Shown in pieces: positions 52,236-60,825 of a stretch of DNA of 64,000 nucleotides. Numbering within the stretch: position 1 is the first letter of the stretch; each line of letters starts with the position of its first letter. The notes under the pieces are model-generated. The model was not told the DNA's origin, made no database searches, and worked only from the letters and a program-made list of their open reading frames with translations. The position numbers and the translations under genes were made by a program. The stretch comes from Sedimentibacter saalensis. GTDB lineage: Bacteria; Bacillota; Clostridia; Tissierellales; Sedimentibacteraceae. Location: NCBI RefSeq assembly GCF_007830175.1, contig NZ_VLKH01000001.1, positions 496,001 through 560,000 on the forward strand. The letters are read 5' to 3'.

Positions 52236-53972
52236 TTATTTTAATTTCAGGTAGTCAAGAGTATTTTCAAATCCTGTAAGGTTTATTACATCTACTCCCC
52301 GGTCTTCTTTTTCTCCCTGAATCCTCTTGTCAATTATCTGAAGAGTATACCCACTGTAGAACTTCTTGTCAATTGCATAATCATAGTAATAAAATACAAT
52401 TGCATTGAAGGCATTTTCAACGTCTATGGACTGATTGTCAACATCCTTTATGAGATATTCCCTGATTTCATCAAAGTCAACATTGTCAGCTGCAATTCCT
52501 TCCTTGTCTGTATATGTTACATAGCAGTACAGATTTTCTGAGTTGTAGTTTTCTTCATCATAAAGATAAAAATATTTGTTTCTTTTCATTTCTTCAGAAC
52601 TAATTATGTCATAGGCAAGATTATCCTTTGTTTCATTGTCTGCGCCGTCACTGTCAGTAATATTGTAATCTCTTATTACTACACTTCCGTCATCCATGAG
52701 ATATGAAATTACTATGTTGTTCATGTAGTAGTCCCCGTAATCGTAATCACGGCCTTTTATTAATTCTCTGTGAAGATCTGCAATATTTTCAATTGATTCT
52801 TTATCAGTGAACAATATTAATCCTCTTTCCTTCTGCCATTTCAGGAATTTATCACGGTTGTTTAAAATGTCTTCATCCAAGTCGTCAATGTAGTTGAAAA
52901 CATATCTGTCATTGCCCACATAGGCCATCTTCACATTTTCTATGTCTGGCACAACACCCTTGTACTGGTTTGCAAGCATTATTGTTGCTCCTGTAGCAGC
53001 AGTAAATATTACAAAACTCACTGCAAAAACCTTTAAGGACAACCTTGATATTTTGAAAGTTTTTTCGATTATTGCAACTATTATATAATAAGAAAGCAAT
53101 GCCATTAATATTGATACTGTAATTTTGCTCAGTACGTTGTTGTCATAGGACATTACCGAAAAAGCTGCCGGAACAATGAGGCTTGCAAGAACTGATACAA
53201 AATATTTGTAACCGTCAAACACAATAAGGTTTCCTGTGTTTTCATTCTTCCTTTTTCTAAGAAACTTGAATATGAGCAATGTTATTCCTAAGAGTATTGT
53301 TCCAAGAAGCAATATATATATGAAATCAACAGGGTCTTCCGAATATTTAATGAAATATATATATTCCATATTGTAAAATTTGTTTACGAAATATTCCATG
53401 AGCACACTGGAGCTGAAACCCGGAACTATGTTTTCAAGTATTGAGAAAACAAACATTATTACAAGGTAAATTATCAGAGGCAGGCAAAAGTTGAATATTG
53501 TCATTGTACCGGCCATTATTGTGTTACCTGCCAGTATGGAAGACAATGAAACAAGAAGCACACCGGCTGCAAGCCAAGGAATTATAAATTTAAACACCTC
53601 TAGCATTTCAATTCTGAGACCCTGAAACACAACCGACAATATAATCAAGAATAAAAGGTATGTTGTAAAAATAATGTCCGCAACTATATTTATGCTCATT
53701 TGCTCCGCAATTGGAACGGGTTTAGACTTATAATAAGCAAGCTTTGAATCGTTGTGAAGAAAATTATTGTCTACAAGACAATTTATAAAAACCAGTACAA
53801 ATAGTTCAAATATTCCGAAAAATATGAAAAATTCCTCATCTGCCTTTAAAATATATGGTATTAGCATTGTTGTAACAAATATGATGGTTGTTGATAACAG
53901 GAACCATCCTTTTTTGGATTTAAGAGAATTAATGAGCAAATTAAAAAATGTGTTATTTTTCTTCAGATCCAT
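52236..53972 (-). CDS. ABC-2-type transporter membrane protein, large
   Basis: A 578-residue membrane protein with about nine to ten hydrophobic segments in the first 340 residues (LNSLKSKKGWFLLSTTIIFV, IVADIIFTTYLLFLIILSVV) and a long soluble C-terminal part (about 345-578, DIENVKMAYVGNDRYVFNYI) probably outside the cell. It resembles the unnamed permeases found with YtrA-regulated ABC ATPases. ATG at 53972 has GGGAGG 8 bases upstream; the gene overlaps the ATPase gene by 20 bases. Substrate unknown; antibiotic or lipid export is only a guess. Confidence 0.75.
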   Translation of the reverse strand: MDLKKNNTFFNLLINSLKSKKGWFLLSTTIIFVTTMLIPYILKADEEFFIFFGIFELFVLVFINCLVDNNFLHNDSKLAYYKSKPVPIAEQMSINIVADIIFTTYLLFLIILSVVFQGLRIEMLEVFKFIIPWLAAGVLLVSLSSILAGNTIMAGTMTIFNFCLPLIIYLVIMFVFSILENIVPGFSSSVLMEYFVNKFYNMEYIYFIKYSEDPVDFIYILLLGTILLGITLLIFKFLRKRKNENTGNLIVFDGYKYFVSVLASLIVPAAFSVMSYDNNVLSKITVSILMALLSYYIIVAIIEKTFKISRLSLKVFAVSFVIFTAATGATIMLANQYKGVVPDIENVKMAYVGNDRYVFNYIDDLDEDILNNRDKFLKWQKERGLILFTDKESIENIADLHRELIKGRDYDYGDYYMNNIVISYLMDDGSVVIRDYNITDSDGADNETKDNLAYDIISSEEMKRNKYFYLYDEENYNSENLYCYVTYTDKEGIAADNVDFDEIREYLIKDVDNQSIDVENAFNAIVFYYYDYAIDKKFYSGYTLQIIDKRIQGEKEDRGVDVINLTGFENTLDYLKLK

Positions 53973-54849
53973 ATCCGGCACCTCCCAGTTCTGTTATGAA
54001 TAATTCTTCAAGGCTCATTGACAGTCTGTCAAAAAGTAAAACATTGAAGTCTTTTTTCAATTGTTTTTCAAATTCCTCTGCATCGCCTGCAAGAGTACAA
54101 ATGTTTATGCTTCCTATTTTCAATGTTTTTAATATATTAAATTTACTGTAATCAGATGGGTTAAATTCCCCTTCAACTGCAAACTGAACCCTTTTTATGT
54201 CAACCTTCATTTTTTCAAGGTTTTCTTCTTTAAGTATTTTCCCCTCATGCATTATACCAACTTTGTCGCATATGTTATCTAATTCCTTCAGGTCATGGGA
54301 TGATATGATGACAGTCATTTCATTGTCCATTACTTCCTGTATGAGTACATCCCAAAATTTTCTTTTTATTACTGCATCCAGTCCGTCAACTATTTCATCC
54401 AGAAGCAAAACTCTTGGCTGTACAGATATGGCCAGCACGAAAGCTGCCTGCTTTTTCTGTCCTTTAGACATCTTGTTCAGGTTCTTATTTACATCTATAT
54501 TGAAATAATGAACAAGCTTGTTAAACTTTTCTTCTGATATGTTTTTGTACATGAGCTTTTCATAAAGGAATAATTTCTTCAAAGAATACTGATATGGAAA
54601 AAACAAACTGTCCTGAACAAAATAAAAATCCTTTATTGCTTCTGATTCTTCCACAACCTTATTGTCATTAAAATAAACATTTCCTTCATCCTGACTGTAA
54701 ATAGACATTATATGTTTCAGCAGAGTTGTTTTGCCGCAGCCATTTGAACCAACCAGACCATAAATCTGGCCTGTCTCGGCATTTATGCTCACATTGCTCA
54801 ATACTTTAAAATCTCCGAATTTCTTGCTTAAATTTTCTACCCTCAGCAT
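53953..54849 (-). CDS. ABC transporter ATP-binding protein (YtrB-like)
   Basis: A 298-residue ABC ATPase: Walker A GSNGCGKTT (about residue 36), signature MSKGQKKQAAFVLAI (SKGQ variant), Walker B VLLLDEIVDGLD (Glu-Ile instead of Glu-Pro). The ATG at 54849 follows AGGAGG by 4 bases. It is the middle gene of a regulator-ATPase-permease operon. Confidence 0.88.
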   Translation of the reverse strand: MLRVENLSKKFGDFKVLSNVSINAETGQIYGLVGSNGCGKTTLLKHIMSIYSQDEGNVYFNDNKVVEESEAIKDFYFVQDSLFFPYQYSLKKLFLYEKLMYKNISEEKFNKLVHYFNIDVNKNLNKMSKGQKKQAAFVLAISVQPRVLLLDEIVDGLDAVIKRKFWDVLIQEVMDNEMTVIISSHDLKELDNICDKVGIMHEGKILKEENLEKMKVDIKRVQFAVEGEFNPSDYSKFNILKTLKIGSINICTLAGDAEEFEKQLKKDFNVLLFDRLSMSLEELFITELGGAGYGSEEK

Positions 54850-54859
54850 AATGTCCTCC

Positions 54860-55231
54860 TTATTTATTGCCTTCATTCAATATATTCTTAACCAGCCTTA
54901 TTACTTCTTCATCTTCAAGTCCAAGTTCTTTTAATGATCTAATGGTGCTGTTCAATTGTTCTTCCATGGTCTTTATGTGCACGCTCCTTATTTCATCTGC
55001 ATTTTTAACAAAATTTCCTTTACCCTTCACCGTGTAAATATAATTGTATTCCTCCAAGCTTTTGTAAGCCTTTTGAATTGTATTGGGGTTTATTTTGATC
55101 ATGGCCGCAAGTTCTCTTACAGATGGCATCTTTTCATCAGGTTTAAGAGCTTTTGACAGAATAAGCCTTGTCATCTCATCGTATATTTGTTCATAAATAG
55201 CCTTTGAACTATTGTTGTCAATTTTTATCAT
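54860..55231 (-). CDS. GntR-family regulator, YtrA subfamily
   Basis: A 123-residue short regulator: the winged helix (IYEQIYDEMTRLILSKALKPDEKMPSVRELAAMIKINPNTIQKAY) fills residues 11-70 and a short helical dimerisation tail follows, without the large effector domain of FadR types. YtrA regulators repress cell-wall-antibiotic-responsive ABC operons and their own genes. The first gene of the operon; the palindromic operators in its promoter fit autorepression. GGAGGTG ribosome site. Confidence 0.9.
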   Translation of the reverse strand: MIKIDNNSSKAIYEQIYDEMTRLILSKALKPDEKMPSVRELAAMIKINPNTIQKAYKSLEEYNYIYTVKGKGNFVKNADEIRSVHIKTMEEQLNSTIRSLKELGLEDEEVIRLVKNILNEGNK

Positions 55232-55277
55232 TTTACACCTCCTGTCGGAATAATACTATCTGTATTAGTACACTTAG

Positions 55278-55318
55278 TACAGTAACTGTATTATATGTTA
55301 TAGTACAGTAATTGTCAA
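55278..55318 (-). promoter_or_regulatory. Promoter with YtrA-type operators
   Basis: Minus-strand -35 TTGACA (55318-55313) and -10 TATAAT (55295-55290) are both perfect with a 17-bp spacer. A 13-bp palindrome TACAGTAACTGTA (55278-55290) overlaps the -10 end, and a second one-mismatch copy (TACAGTAATTGTC, 55304-55316) lies in the spacer and over the -35. A repressor bound there would block the polymerase directly. Confidence 0.8.
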
Positions 55319-55362
55319 CATGAATATATCTATTATTTCAGCCAATAATTGACAACAAAAAA

Positions 55363-55523
55363 GTTGCTCCGCAACTCCGCTAGGGGGACCTATGTCCCCT
55401 TCGGCGCAAAAAATACTAACGTATTTTTTGCTGAGCACCCCCCTTGACGGCAAGGGCGTCCCGCCCTTTGCAATCGCCGTTTTTTATATACTAGGAAAGA
55501 GAACTTTCCTCGTATACAAAAAA
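55363..55523 (-). repeat. Multi-hairpin structured repeat, copy 2 (type 3)
   Basis: A 161-bp relative of 20991-21147. Conserved parts: GTTGC-TCC-GCAAC, GGGGAC-CTAT-GTCCCC, TGAGCACCCCCC and CCTTG-ACGG-CAAGG. Changed but still base-paired parts: the middle hairpin is AAAAAATAC-TAAC-GTATTTTTT, and the outer stem is TATAC/GTATA around AGGAAAG-AGAA-CTTTCCT. A GGGCG-TCC-CGCCC stem-loop appears here in place of GGACGTCC. It starts right after the terminator of the AEC permease gene on the minus strand and ends GTTGCGGAGCAAC-TTTTTT. Confidence 0.7.
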
Positions 55524-55545
55524 GACTTGTACAAATGCACAAGTC
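55518..55545 (-). terminator. Terminator of the AEC permease gene
   Basis: On the minus strand GACTTGT-GCATTTGT-ACAAGTC followed by TTTTTT, 14 bases after the stop codon. Confidence 0.88.
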
Positions 55546-55559
55546 ACTTACTCTTTATA

Positions 55560-56483
55560 TTAAATTACAGTGTATAGCCAGAAAAACAGCGGTATTGTCA
55601 CAAGGGAGAACAAATGGGTTATAACAACAATTTTAGAACCAAATACACCATCAGAACCATACCTTTGTGCTAAAATCGGCATTAATGTTGCAACCGGCAG
55701 GGCTGCATAGATTACAAATATCTGCTCGATCATAGGCTCAAAATTTATAAACTTGAATATTAAAATCATAATTAACGGAGAAAGAACTAGCCTGAAAAAT
55801 GTGGCATAATAAGCTTGTCTGTTTACAAGTGATTCTCTCACTCCCATGGTCTTAATTTTGCTTCCTATAATAATCATTGCTAAAACCGTAGTGACATTGT
55901 TGAGCAAATCCATAAGATTTGTTGCAAACATCGGCAGTTTAATCTGTGTTATGTACAAGAACAGCCCCACATAAATCCCTATCATTCCGGGATTTAATAA
56001 TATATCTTTCACATTACTCTTGCCCTTGTCCTTTCCAATCATAATAGCCATTCCGTATGTCCACATAAGTATGATGTTTGGAGTTTGAAACATTGTTGCA
56101 TAAAACATTGCTCCGTTTCCATAAAGCTGATTGACAAGAGGAAATCCCATGAATCCGCAGTTCATCATAGGAACTGTAAACTTAAACATTTTTTTCTTTT
56201 CTTCATCCTTTGTGCCGATTGTGCCCAAGTTACCAAGCGCCACTAAAATAATATGAAATATAATAGCTATGCCAAGCAAGGATACACCTGTTTTAACCTG
56301 TTCAAAAGAAAATTTAATGTACATTGCCTTTATAACCATGGCTGGAATTGTGATGTTCACAAGTATAAAAGATAAGGAATTTTCTGCATCATCATTTAAA
56401 ATACTCTTACTTCTTAAGTAGTACCCAACAGCCATCAATATGGCCATCAGGATTATGCTGTTCATGAGTGTTTCTAATATCAT
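55560..56483 (-). CDS. Auxin efflux carrier (AEC) family transporter
   Basis: A 307-residue membrane protein with ten hydrophobic segments in two five-helix halves. The N-terminus (ILMAVGYYLRSKSILNDDAENSLSFILVNITIPAMVI) and the last-half segment (ALPVATLMPILAQRYGSD) are AEC signatures. In bacteria these carriers move malate, other organic acids or amino acids. Isolated gene; substrate unknown. Confidence 0.88.
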   Translation of the reverse strand: MILETLMNSIILMAILMAVGYYLRSKSILNDDAENSLSFILVNITIPAMVIKAMYIKFSFEQVKTGVSLLGIAIIFHIILVALGNLGTIGTKDEEKKKMFKFTVPMMNCGFMGFPLVNQLYGNGAMFYATMFQTPNIILMWTYGMAIMIGKDKGKSNVKDILLNPGMIGIYVGLFLYITQIKLPMFATNLMDLLNNVTTVLAMIIIGSKIKTMGVRESLVNRQAYYATFFRLVLSPLIMILIFKFINFEPMIEQIFVIYAALPVATLMPILAQRYGSDGVFGSKIVVITHLFSLVTIPLFFWLYTVI

Positions 56484-56668
56484 ATGTATTTAAGCTCCTT
56501 TTCATTATGTCCAATTCACAAAAGAATACCATTAAACCTTTCAACTTTCAAGAAAATTTTACAAACGTTTTCTAAAATTATATTCAAATTTATACCATGA
56601 TTTTTGATTTCCATACTTAACGGTGTAAATGTACGCCTATGGCAATCGGCTTAGAATTTTCAAGAAAA

Positions 56669-56835
56669 AACAGCACTTTCGTGCTGTCAGTTTGATGATA
56701 AAGTATTTAGGACGTTGTCATTCTGAGAGCTTGCTCGAAGAATCTCATGTTTTCAGTAAAGATGAGATCCTTCACTACCGTTCAGGATGACAGCGTCAGG
56801 GTTTGTCAATAGTCTGAACAGCACTTTCGTGCTGT
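56669..56835. repeat. Terminator-nested MITE-like element, locus D (core type 1)
   Basis: AACAGCACTTTCGTGCTGT occurs at 56669-56687 and 56817-56835. The 129-bp insert starts CAGTTTGATGATAAAGT (End II) and ends GTTTGTCAATAGTCTGA (End I). It holds the complete type 1 core (TGTCATTCTGAGAGC ... TTCAGGATGACAGCG). The right hairpin touches the oppF stop codon; the left copy has the T6 tail on the minus strand. The remaining 56484-56668 is leader DNA of the AEC gene. Confidence 0.88.
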
Positions 56836-57770
56836 TAATCTAGCTGTTTTCTGTATTCTGAAACTTCTCTTTCATTTCCCAGAATAAAATGTCCCGGTAC
56901 TATTTCAACCCAGGAAGGAGGATTTTTGTCATAATCAAAATGAGAACTTCCCGGATCATATGATTCAATTTTTTTATTTCTTTCAACTCTTGGGTTAGGA
57001 GTCGGTATTGCAGACAATAAAGACCGCGTATAGGGATGCAGAGGACAATCAAAAAGCATTTCTGTTTCTGCAAGCTCCACAATTTTTCCCTTGTGAATAA
57101 CAGCAATTCTGTCTGAAATAAAGCGAACAACAGACAAATCATGGGCAATGAACAAATATGTGAGTCCTTTTTGCTTTTGAAGTTCAGACAAAAGGTTTAT
57201 AACCTGGGCCCTTATTGAAACATCAAGTGCAGATATGGGCTCATCGGCAATAATAAGCTCAGGCTCCATTACCAAAGCTCTTGCTATTCCTATACGCTGC
57301 CTTTGTCCACCGGAAAATTCGTGTGGAAATCGGCTTGCAAATTCAGGAAGAAGTCCAACATCCAGCAGTGCCTGCTCAACTATTTTTTTTCTGTTTTCTT
57401 CAGTACCGTAGTTTTTCAGATTGTACAAACCTTCCGAAACAATGTAGTCAACTTTTGCTCTTTCATTTAATGATGCCATTGGGTCCTGGAATATCATCTG
57501 TATTTTTTTTGTAAGAGCCCTGTCTGTGTCAGAGTCAATTTTACCGCTTATTTTCTTGCCGCTGTAAATTATTTCTCCGCCGGCAGCTGGATTTATTCTT
57601 ATTATAGCCCTTCCGATGGTTGTTTTTCCCGAACCTGATTCTCCTACAAGGCCGAACGTTTCTCCCTTGTATATATTGAAGTTTACATCATTTACTGCAA
57701 CAAACTTATTATTTTTGTTTCCGAACTCAACCCTTAAATTTTTAACTTCCAGCAGTTTTTCCTTATTCAT
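56835..57770 (-). CDS. oppF: Oligopeptide ABC transporter ATP-binding protein OppF
   Basis: A 311-residue ABC ATPase: Walker [10 protein letters not shown] (about residue 42), signature [15 protein letters not shown], Walker [13 protein letters not shown], and the Opp-type C-terminal extension ([17 protein letters not shown]). It dimerises with OppD. Last gene of oppABCDF, overlapping the oppD end by 8 bases. Its terminator hairpin begins at the stop codon and is the target of element D. Confidence 0.94.
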   Translation of the reverse strand: MNKEKLLEVKNLRVEFGNKNNKFVAVNDVNFNIYKGETFGLVGESGSGKTTIGRAIIRINPAAGGEIIYSGKKISGKIDSDTDRALTKKIQMIFQDPMASLNERAKVDYIVSEGLYNLKNYGTEENRKKIVEQALLDVGLLPEFASRFPHEFSGGQRQRIGIARALVMEPELIIADEPISALDVSIRAQVINLLSELQKQKGLTYLFIAHDLSVVRFISDRIAVIHKGKIVELAETEMLFDCPLHPYTRSLLSAIPTPNPRVERNKKIESYDPGSSHFDYDKNPPSWVEIVPGHFILGNEREVSEYRKQLD

Positions 57771-58833
57771 TTAAGGCACCCCACTTTTCTCTCATTTTTT
57801 GAATCATCAAAGGAGGTTCAACCTTTGGTGCTCTTGGATCCAAAAGCCAGGTGCGGGCCTTGTGTGTAGGGCTTACTTCAAAATAAGGAGGCCTTTGTTC
57901 AAAGTCTATTTTAAGTGCTCTTGGGTTTCTGGGAGCAAAAGCATCTCCTACAATTTCCTTGAACAGATTTGGTGGTGTACCTTTTATTGAATACAAAGGT
58001 TCCCCCTTTATGCCAAGCTGAGGCAGAGATGACAAAAGTGCCCATGTGTACGGATGCTTTGGATCAAAAAATACTTCTTCAGCAGTTCCAAGCTCCACAA
58101 TGTCTCCCGCATACATGACTGCTATTCGGTCTGCGACATTTGCAACAACTCCCAGGTCATGGGTGATATAAATTATTGTGAGGTCGTATTTCTGCTGCAA
58201 ATTCTTCAACAACTGCAGTATCTGAGCCTGTATTGTAACATCCAGAGCTGTTGTAGGCTCATCGCATATCAATATGTTTGGGTTGCATGCCACTGCAATG
58301 GCTATTACAACTCTTTGCCTCATTCCCCCTGAAAATTCGTGAGGATATTGCCTGTATCTTCTTTCAGGATCTGTAATTCCCACATCATTTAAAATTTCTA
58401 TGGTCAATCGTCTTGCTTCTTCTCCCTTTAAACCCTGATGAAGCTCAATGGATTCCTGAACTTGTTTGCCTACGGTTTTCAAAGGATTGAGACTTGTCAT
58501 TGGATCCTGAAATACCATGGCAATTTCCTTACCTCTGATTTTTATCCAATCATCTTCAGTCTTGTACCTGGCCATGTCCTGGTTTTTATACATAATTTTC
58601 CCGGACTCTATTCTTCCGTTAGCATCTAAAAGGCCCATAAATGATTTTGTGAACACTGACTTGCCTGAACCTGATTCTCCAACTATGGCAAGGCTCTCGC
58701 CCTTATGAAGGTCAAGGGATGCTCCCCTTATGGCAGTAAGTTCCTGGCCTCTTAAATTGAATTTTATTACTACATCTTCAGCTGATAATATTACTTCACC
58801 ATTTAATATTTCTTCAATTGATTTCTGTGCCAT
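57763..58833 (-). CDS. oppD: Oligopeptide ABC transporter ATP-binding protein OppD
   Basis: A 356-residue ABC ATPase with GESGSGKSV Walker [16 protein letters not shown] signature, [12 protein letters not shown] Walker B and the oligopeptide C-terminal domain ([16 protein letters not shown]). Longer than average because of a C-terminal extension (about 300-356) containing [16 protein letters not shown]. It starts 8 bases after oppC. Confidence 0.94.
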   Translation of the reverse strand: MAQKSIEEILNGEVILSAEDVVIKFNLRGQELTAIRGASLDLHKGESLAIVGESGSGKSVFTKSFMGLLDANGRIESGKIMYKNQDMARYKTEDDWIKIRGKEIAMVFQDPMTSLNPLKTVGKQVQESIELHQGLKGEEARRLTIEILNDVGITDPERRYRQYPHEFSGGMRQRVVIAIAVACNPNILICDEPTTALDVTIQAQILQLLKNLQQKYDLTIIYITHDLGVVANVADRIAVMYAGDIVELGTAEEVFFDPKHPYTWALLSSLPQLGIKGEPLYSIKGTPPNLFKEIVGDAFAPRNPRALKIDFEQRPPYFEVSPTHKARTWLLDPRAPKVEPPLMIQKMREKWGALNE

Positions 58834-58841
58834 ACGCCCTC

Positions 58842-59810
58842 CTACACATGATTTCTGGGGTCAGCAGAATCTGCAAACACGTTTCCGATTACATAAAATG
58901 ATACTGTTACAAGTGATATTACAGCAGCAGGGAAAAACAGCTGATACCTTGAACTTGGAACCATCATCAGAGCCCTTCCTTCATTGATCAGATTGCCCAG
59001 TGAAGGTATATCAAGAGGAAGTCCCATTCCTATATAAGAAAGGAATACTTCATTTCCTATGGCTGCAGGTATGGCAAGTGCCATTCTGAGCATTATAACA
59101 GAAACAAGGTACGGAAGAAGGTTTTTGGTTATTATTCTCTTTGTAGGAGTGCCAAGACATCTTGATGCCAGGTTGTATTCTCTGTCTCTTATGATTATTA
59201 TGAGATTGCGCACAAATCTTGCCATCTGCAGCCATCCGGTCATACACATTGCAAAAATTATTGTAGGAATACTTGGTTTCATAATATATGTTAAAATTAT
59301 CAATACCACCGTTGTGGGTATGTTGTCCCACACGTTGTAAATTTCAGTTATTATGGCATCAAGTTTTCTCACGTAACCCCAAAGAGCCCCTATTGTAATG
59401 CCAACAATTGCTTCAAACAATCCAACGGCAAAACCTATGAAAATTGATGTCCTTGTTCCGCTCCAAACCCTGGACCACAAGTCCTGACCTATGGAATTAG
59501 AGCCAAACAAAAACTCCTCTCCCGGCGGAACATTGCGATATTGCAATCCTGTAGCAGGATCTATATATATTTGTGTAGGGCTTTTTTGATTTGGTAAATA
59601 CGGCTGTAACAAAGTGAACACCACAATAACCGCCACTATTATCAAAAATGCCACTGCTGTTTTGTTTTTCATGAATACCTGCAGTGTTGATCTCCAGAAA
59701 GAATAATTTGAATATCCGGTCAGTTCAGATTTTGATTCATCATATTCTGCAAATTCAAACATTGAAGGATCTATGTTGTCTGCCAGTTTCTTAATTGTCT
59801 TGCTGCCCAT
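58842..59810 (-). CDS. oppC: Oligopeptide ABC transporter permease OppC
   Basis: A 322-residue permease with six membrane segments and the N-terminal OppC-specific cytoplasmic region. The ATPase-docking EAA loop is ASRCLGTPTKRIITKNLLPYL (in the SRCLGTPTKRI region, about 215-235). Forms a heterodimer with OppB. Its first base is the last base of oppB, so translation is coupled. Confidence 0.92.
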   Translation of the reverse strand: MGSKTIKKLADNIDPSMFEFAEYDESKSELTGYSNYSFWRSTLQVFMKNKTAVAFLIIVAVIVVFTLLQPYLPNQKSPTQIYIDPATGLQYRNVPPGEEFLFGSNSIGQDLWSRVWSGTRTSIFIGFAVGLFEAIVGITIGALWGYVRKLDAIITEIYNVWDNIPTTVVLIILTYIMKPSIPTIIFAMCMTGWLQMARFVRNLIIIIRDREYNLASRCLGTPTKRIITKNLLPYLVSVIMLRMALAIPAAIGNEVFLSYIGMGLPLDIPSLGNLINEGRALMMVPSSRYQLFFPAAVISLVTVSFYVIGNVFADSADPRNHV

Positions 59811-60751
59811 TATCTTGATCCTCCTTCACCGCTTAATTTAATCCTTGGGTCAAATGATGCCATTAGAATATCTCCAAGCATCAGACCTATTATTCCTATT
59901 GAAGAGTACAACAAAGACAATGCCTGTACCAATGTGTTGTCCTGTCTTTGAATTGCAGTTACCAGCAATCCCCCTGTTCCCGGAATTGAAAACAATGATT
60001 CAACGTAAATGGAACCGGCCACTGTGTAAAGTATTGATGCCGGAAGATATTGAGCCATTGGAACAAAAGCATTTCTCATTACGTGTCTAACCATAATTTC
60101 CTTGTTTCTTAAACCTTTTGCCCTTGCCAGTCTTACATAATCTTTATTTAATTCATCAACCATGTATCTTCTTATCCACATTGCATAATATGCTATGTTT
60201 ACAAGTGACAAGCACATTACAGGAAGTATCCAGCTCTTTGGGTTACTTTTATCGAACAACAGCGGAAGCTTAAACCACTGTGTGAAAAATACCTGTATGA
60301 GAAGATAATATATTACTGCAGGAACTGCATTAGCTCCCACAACGTAGCCTGTACCCAGTTTGTCCCAAAACTTACCTTTAAACCTTGCCATGAGAATACC
60401 CAGACTTAATCCAAGCACCAATGAAACAATGAGTGATGCCAGACCAAATTTCAGGGAAATCATGAGCTTTTCTCCCAATATATCTGAAATTTGTGCCTTG
60501 GGCCTGTATGTTATGGACTGACCAAAATCTCCTTTCAGCACATCTGTGTAAAAGTCTTTCAGCTGAATATACCATGGATCTAAAAGCCCGAGATTTTCTA
60601 GTTTAGCCATTTTTTGTGCTTCATCGAGCTTGTCATAGTTAGAACCGAAGTATCCTTCAACAGGCATTAAGCGCATCAGCAAAAACACAACTGTAACTAC
60701 TATTATCAATGTAACAAATGACCTAAACAGCCTGCTTATATAATATTTCAT
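59810..60751 (-). CDS. oppB: Oligopeptide ABC transporter permease OppB
   Basis: A 313-residue permease: N-terminal membrane helix (ISRLFRSFVTLIIVVTVVFLL), six segments in all, and the EAA loop YVRLARAKGLRNKEIMVRHV. The ATG at 60751 follows GGAGAGG; the frame continues 7 codons upstream, but that part contains the ribosome site. Confidence 0.92.
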   Translation of the reverse strand: MKYYISRLFRSFVTLIIVVTVVFLLMRLMPVEGYFGSNYDKLDEAQKMAKLENLGLLDPWYIQLKDFYTDVLKGDFGQSITYRPKAQISDILGEKLMISLKFGLASLIVSLVLGLSLGILMARFKGKFWDKLGTGYVVGANAVPAVIYYLLIQVFFTQWFKLPLLFDKSNPKSWILPVMCLSLVNIAYYAMWIRRYMVDELNKDYVRLARAKGLRNKEIMVRHVMRNAFVPMAQYLPASILYTVAGSIYVESLFSIPGTGGLLVTAIQRQDNTLVQALSLLYSSIGIIGLMLGDILMASFDPRIKLSGEGGSR

Positions 60752-60795
60752 GCGTTGCCTCTCCTTCTGCATTTTTTTGCTGCTAAAATAAATCA

Positions 60796-60811
60796 GGGGC
60801 TAGATAGCCCC
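60796..60811 (-). terminator. Attenuating hairpin between oppA and oppB
   Basis: GGGGCTA and TAGCCCC around a two-base centre, followed by TGATTTATTTTA on the minus strand. It probably favours oppA expression over the rest of the operon. Confidence 0.6.
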
Positions 60812-60825
60812 CAATCCATTACAGT

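Noticed and set aside
10734-56835. The repeats as remnants of insertion sequences with broken transposases
   Set aside because: None of the six units or the two multi-hairpin repeats contains a coding frame of meaningful length or any transposase-like peptide; they are non-autonomous at best.
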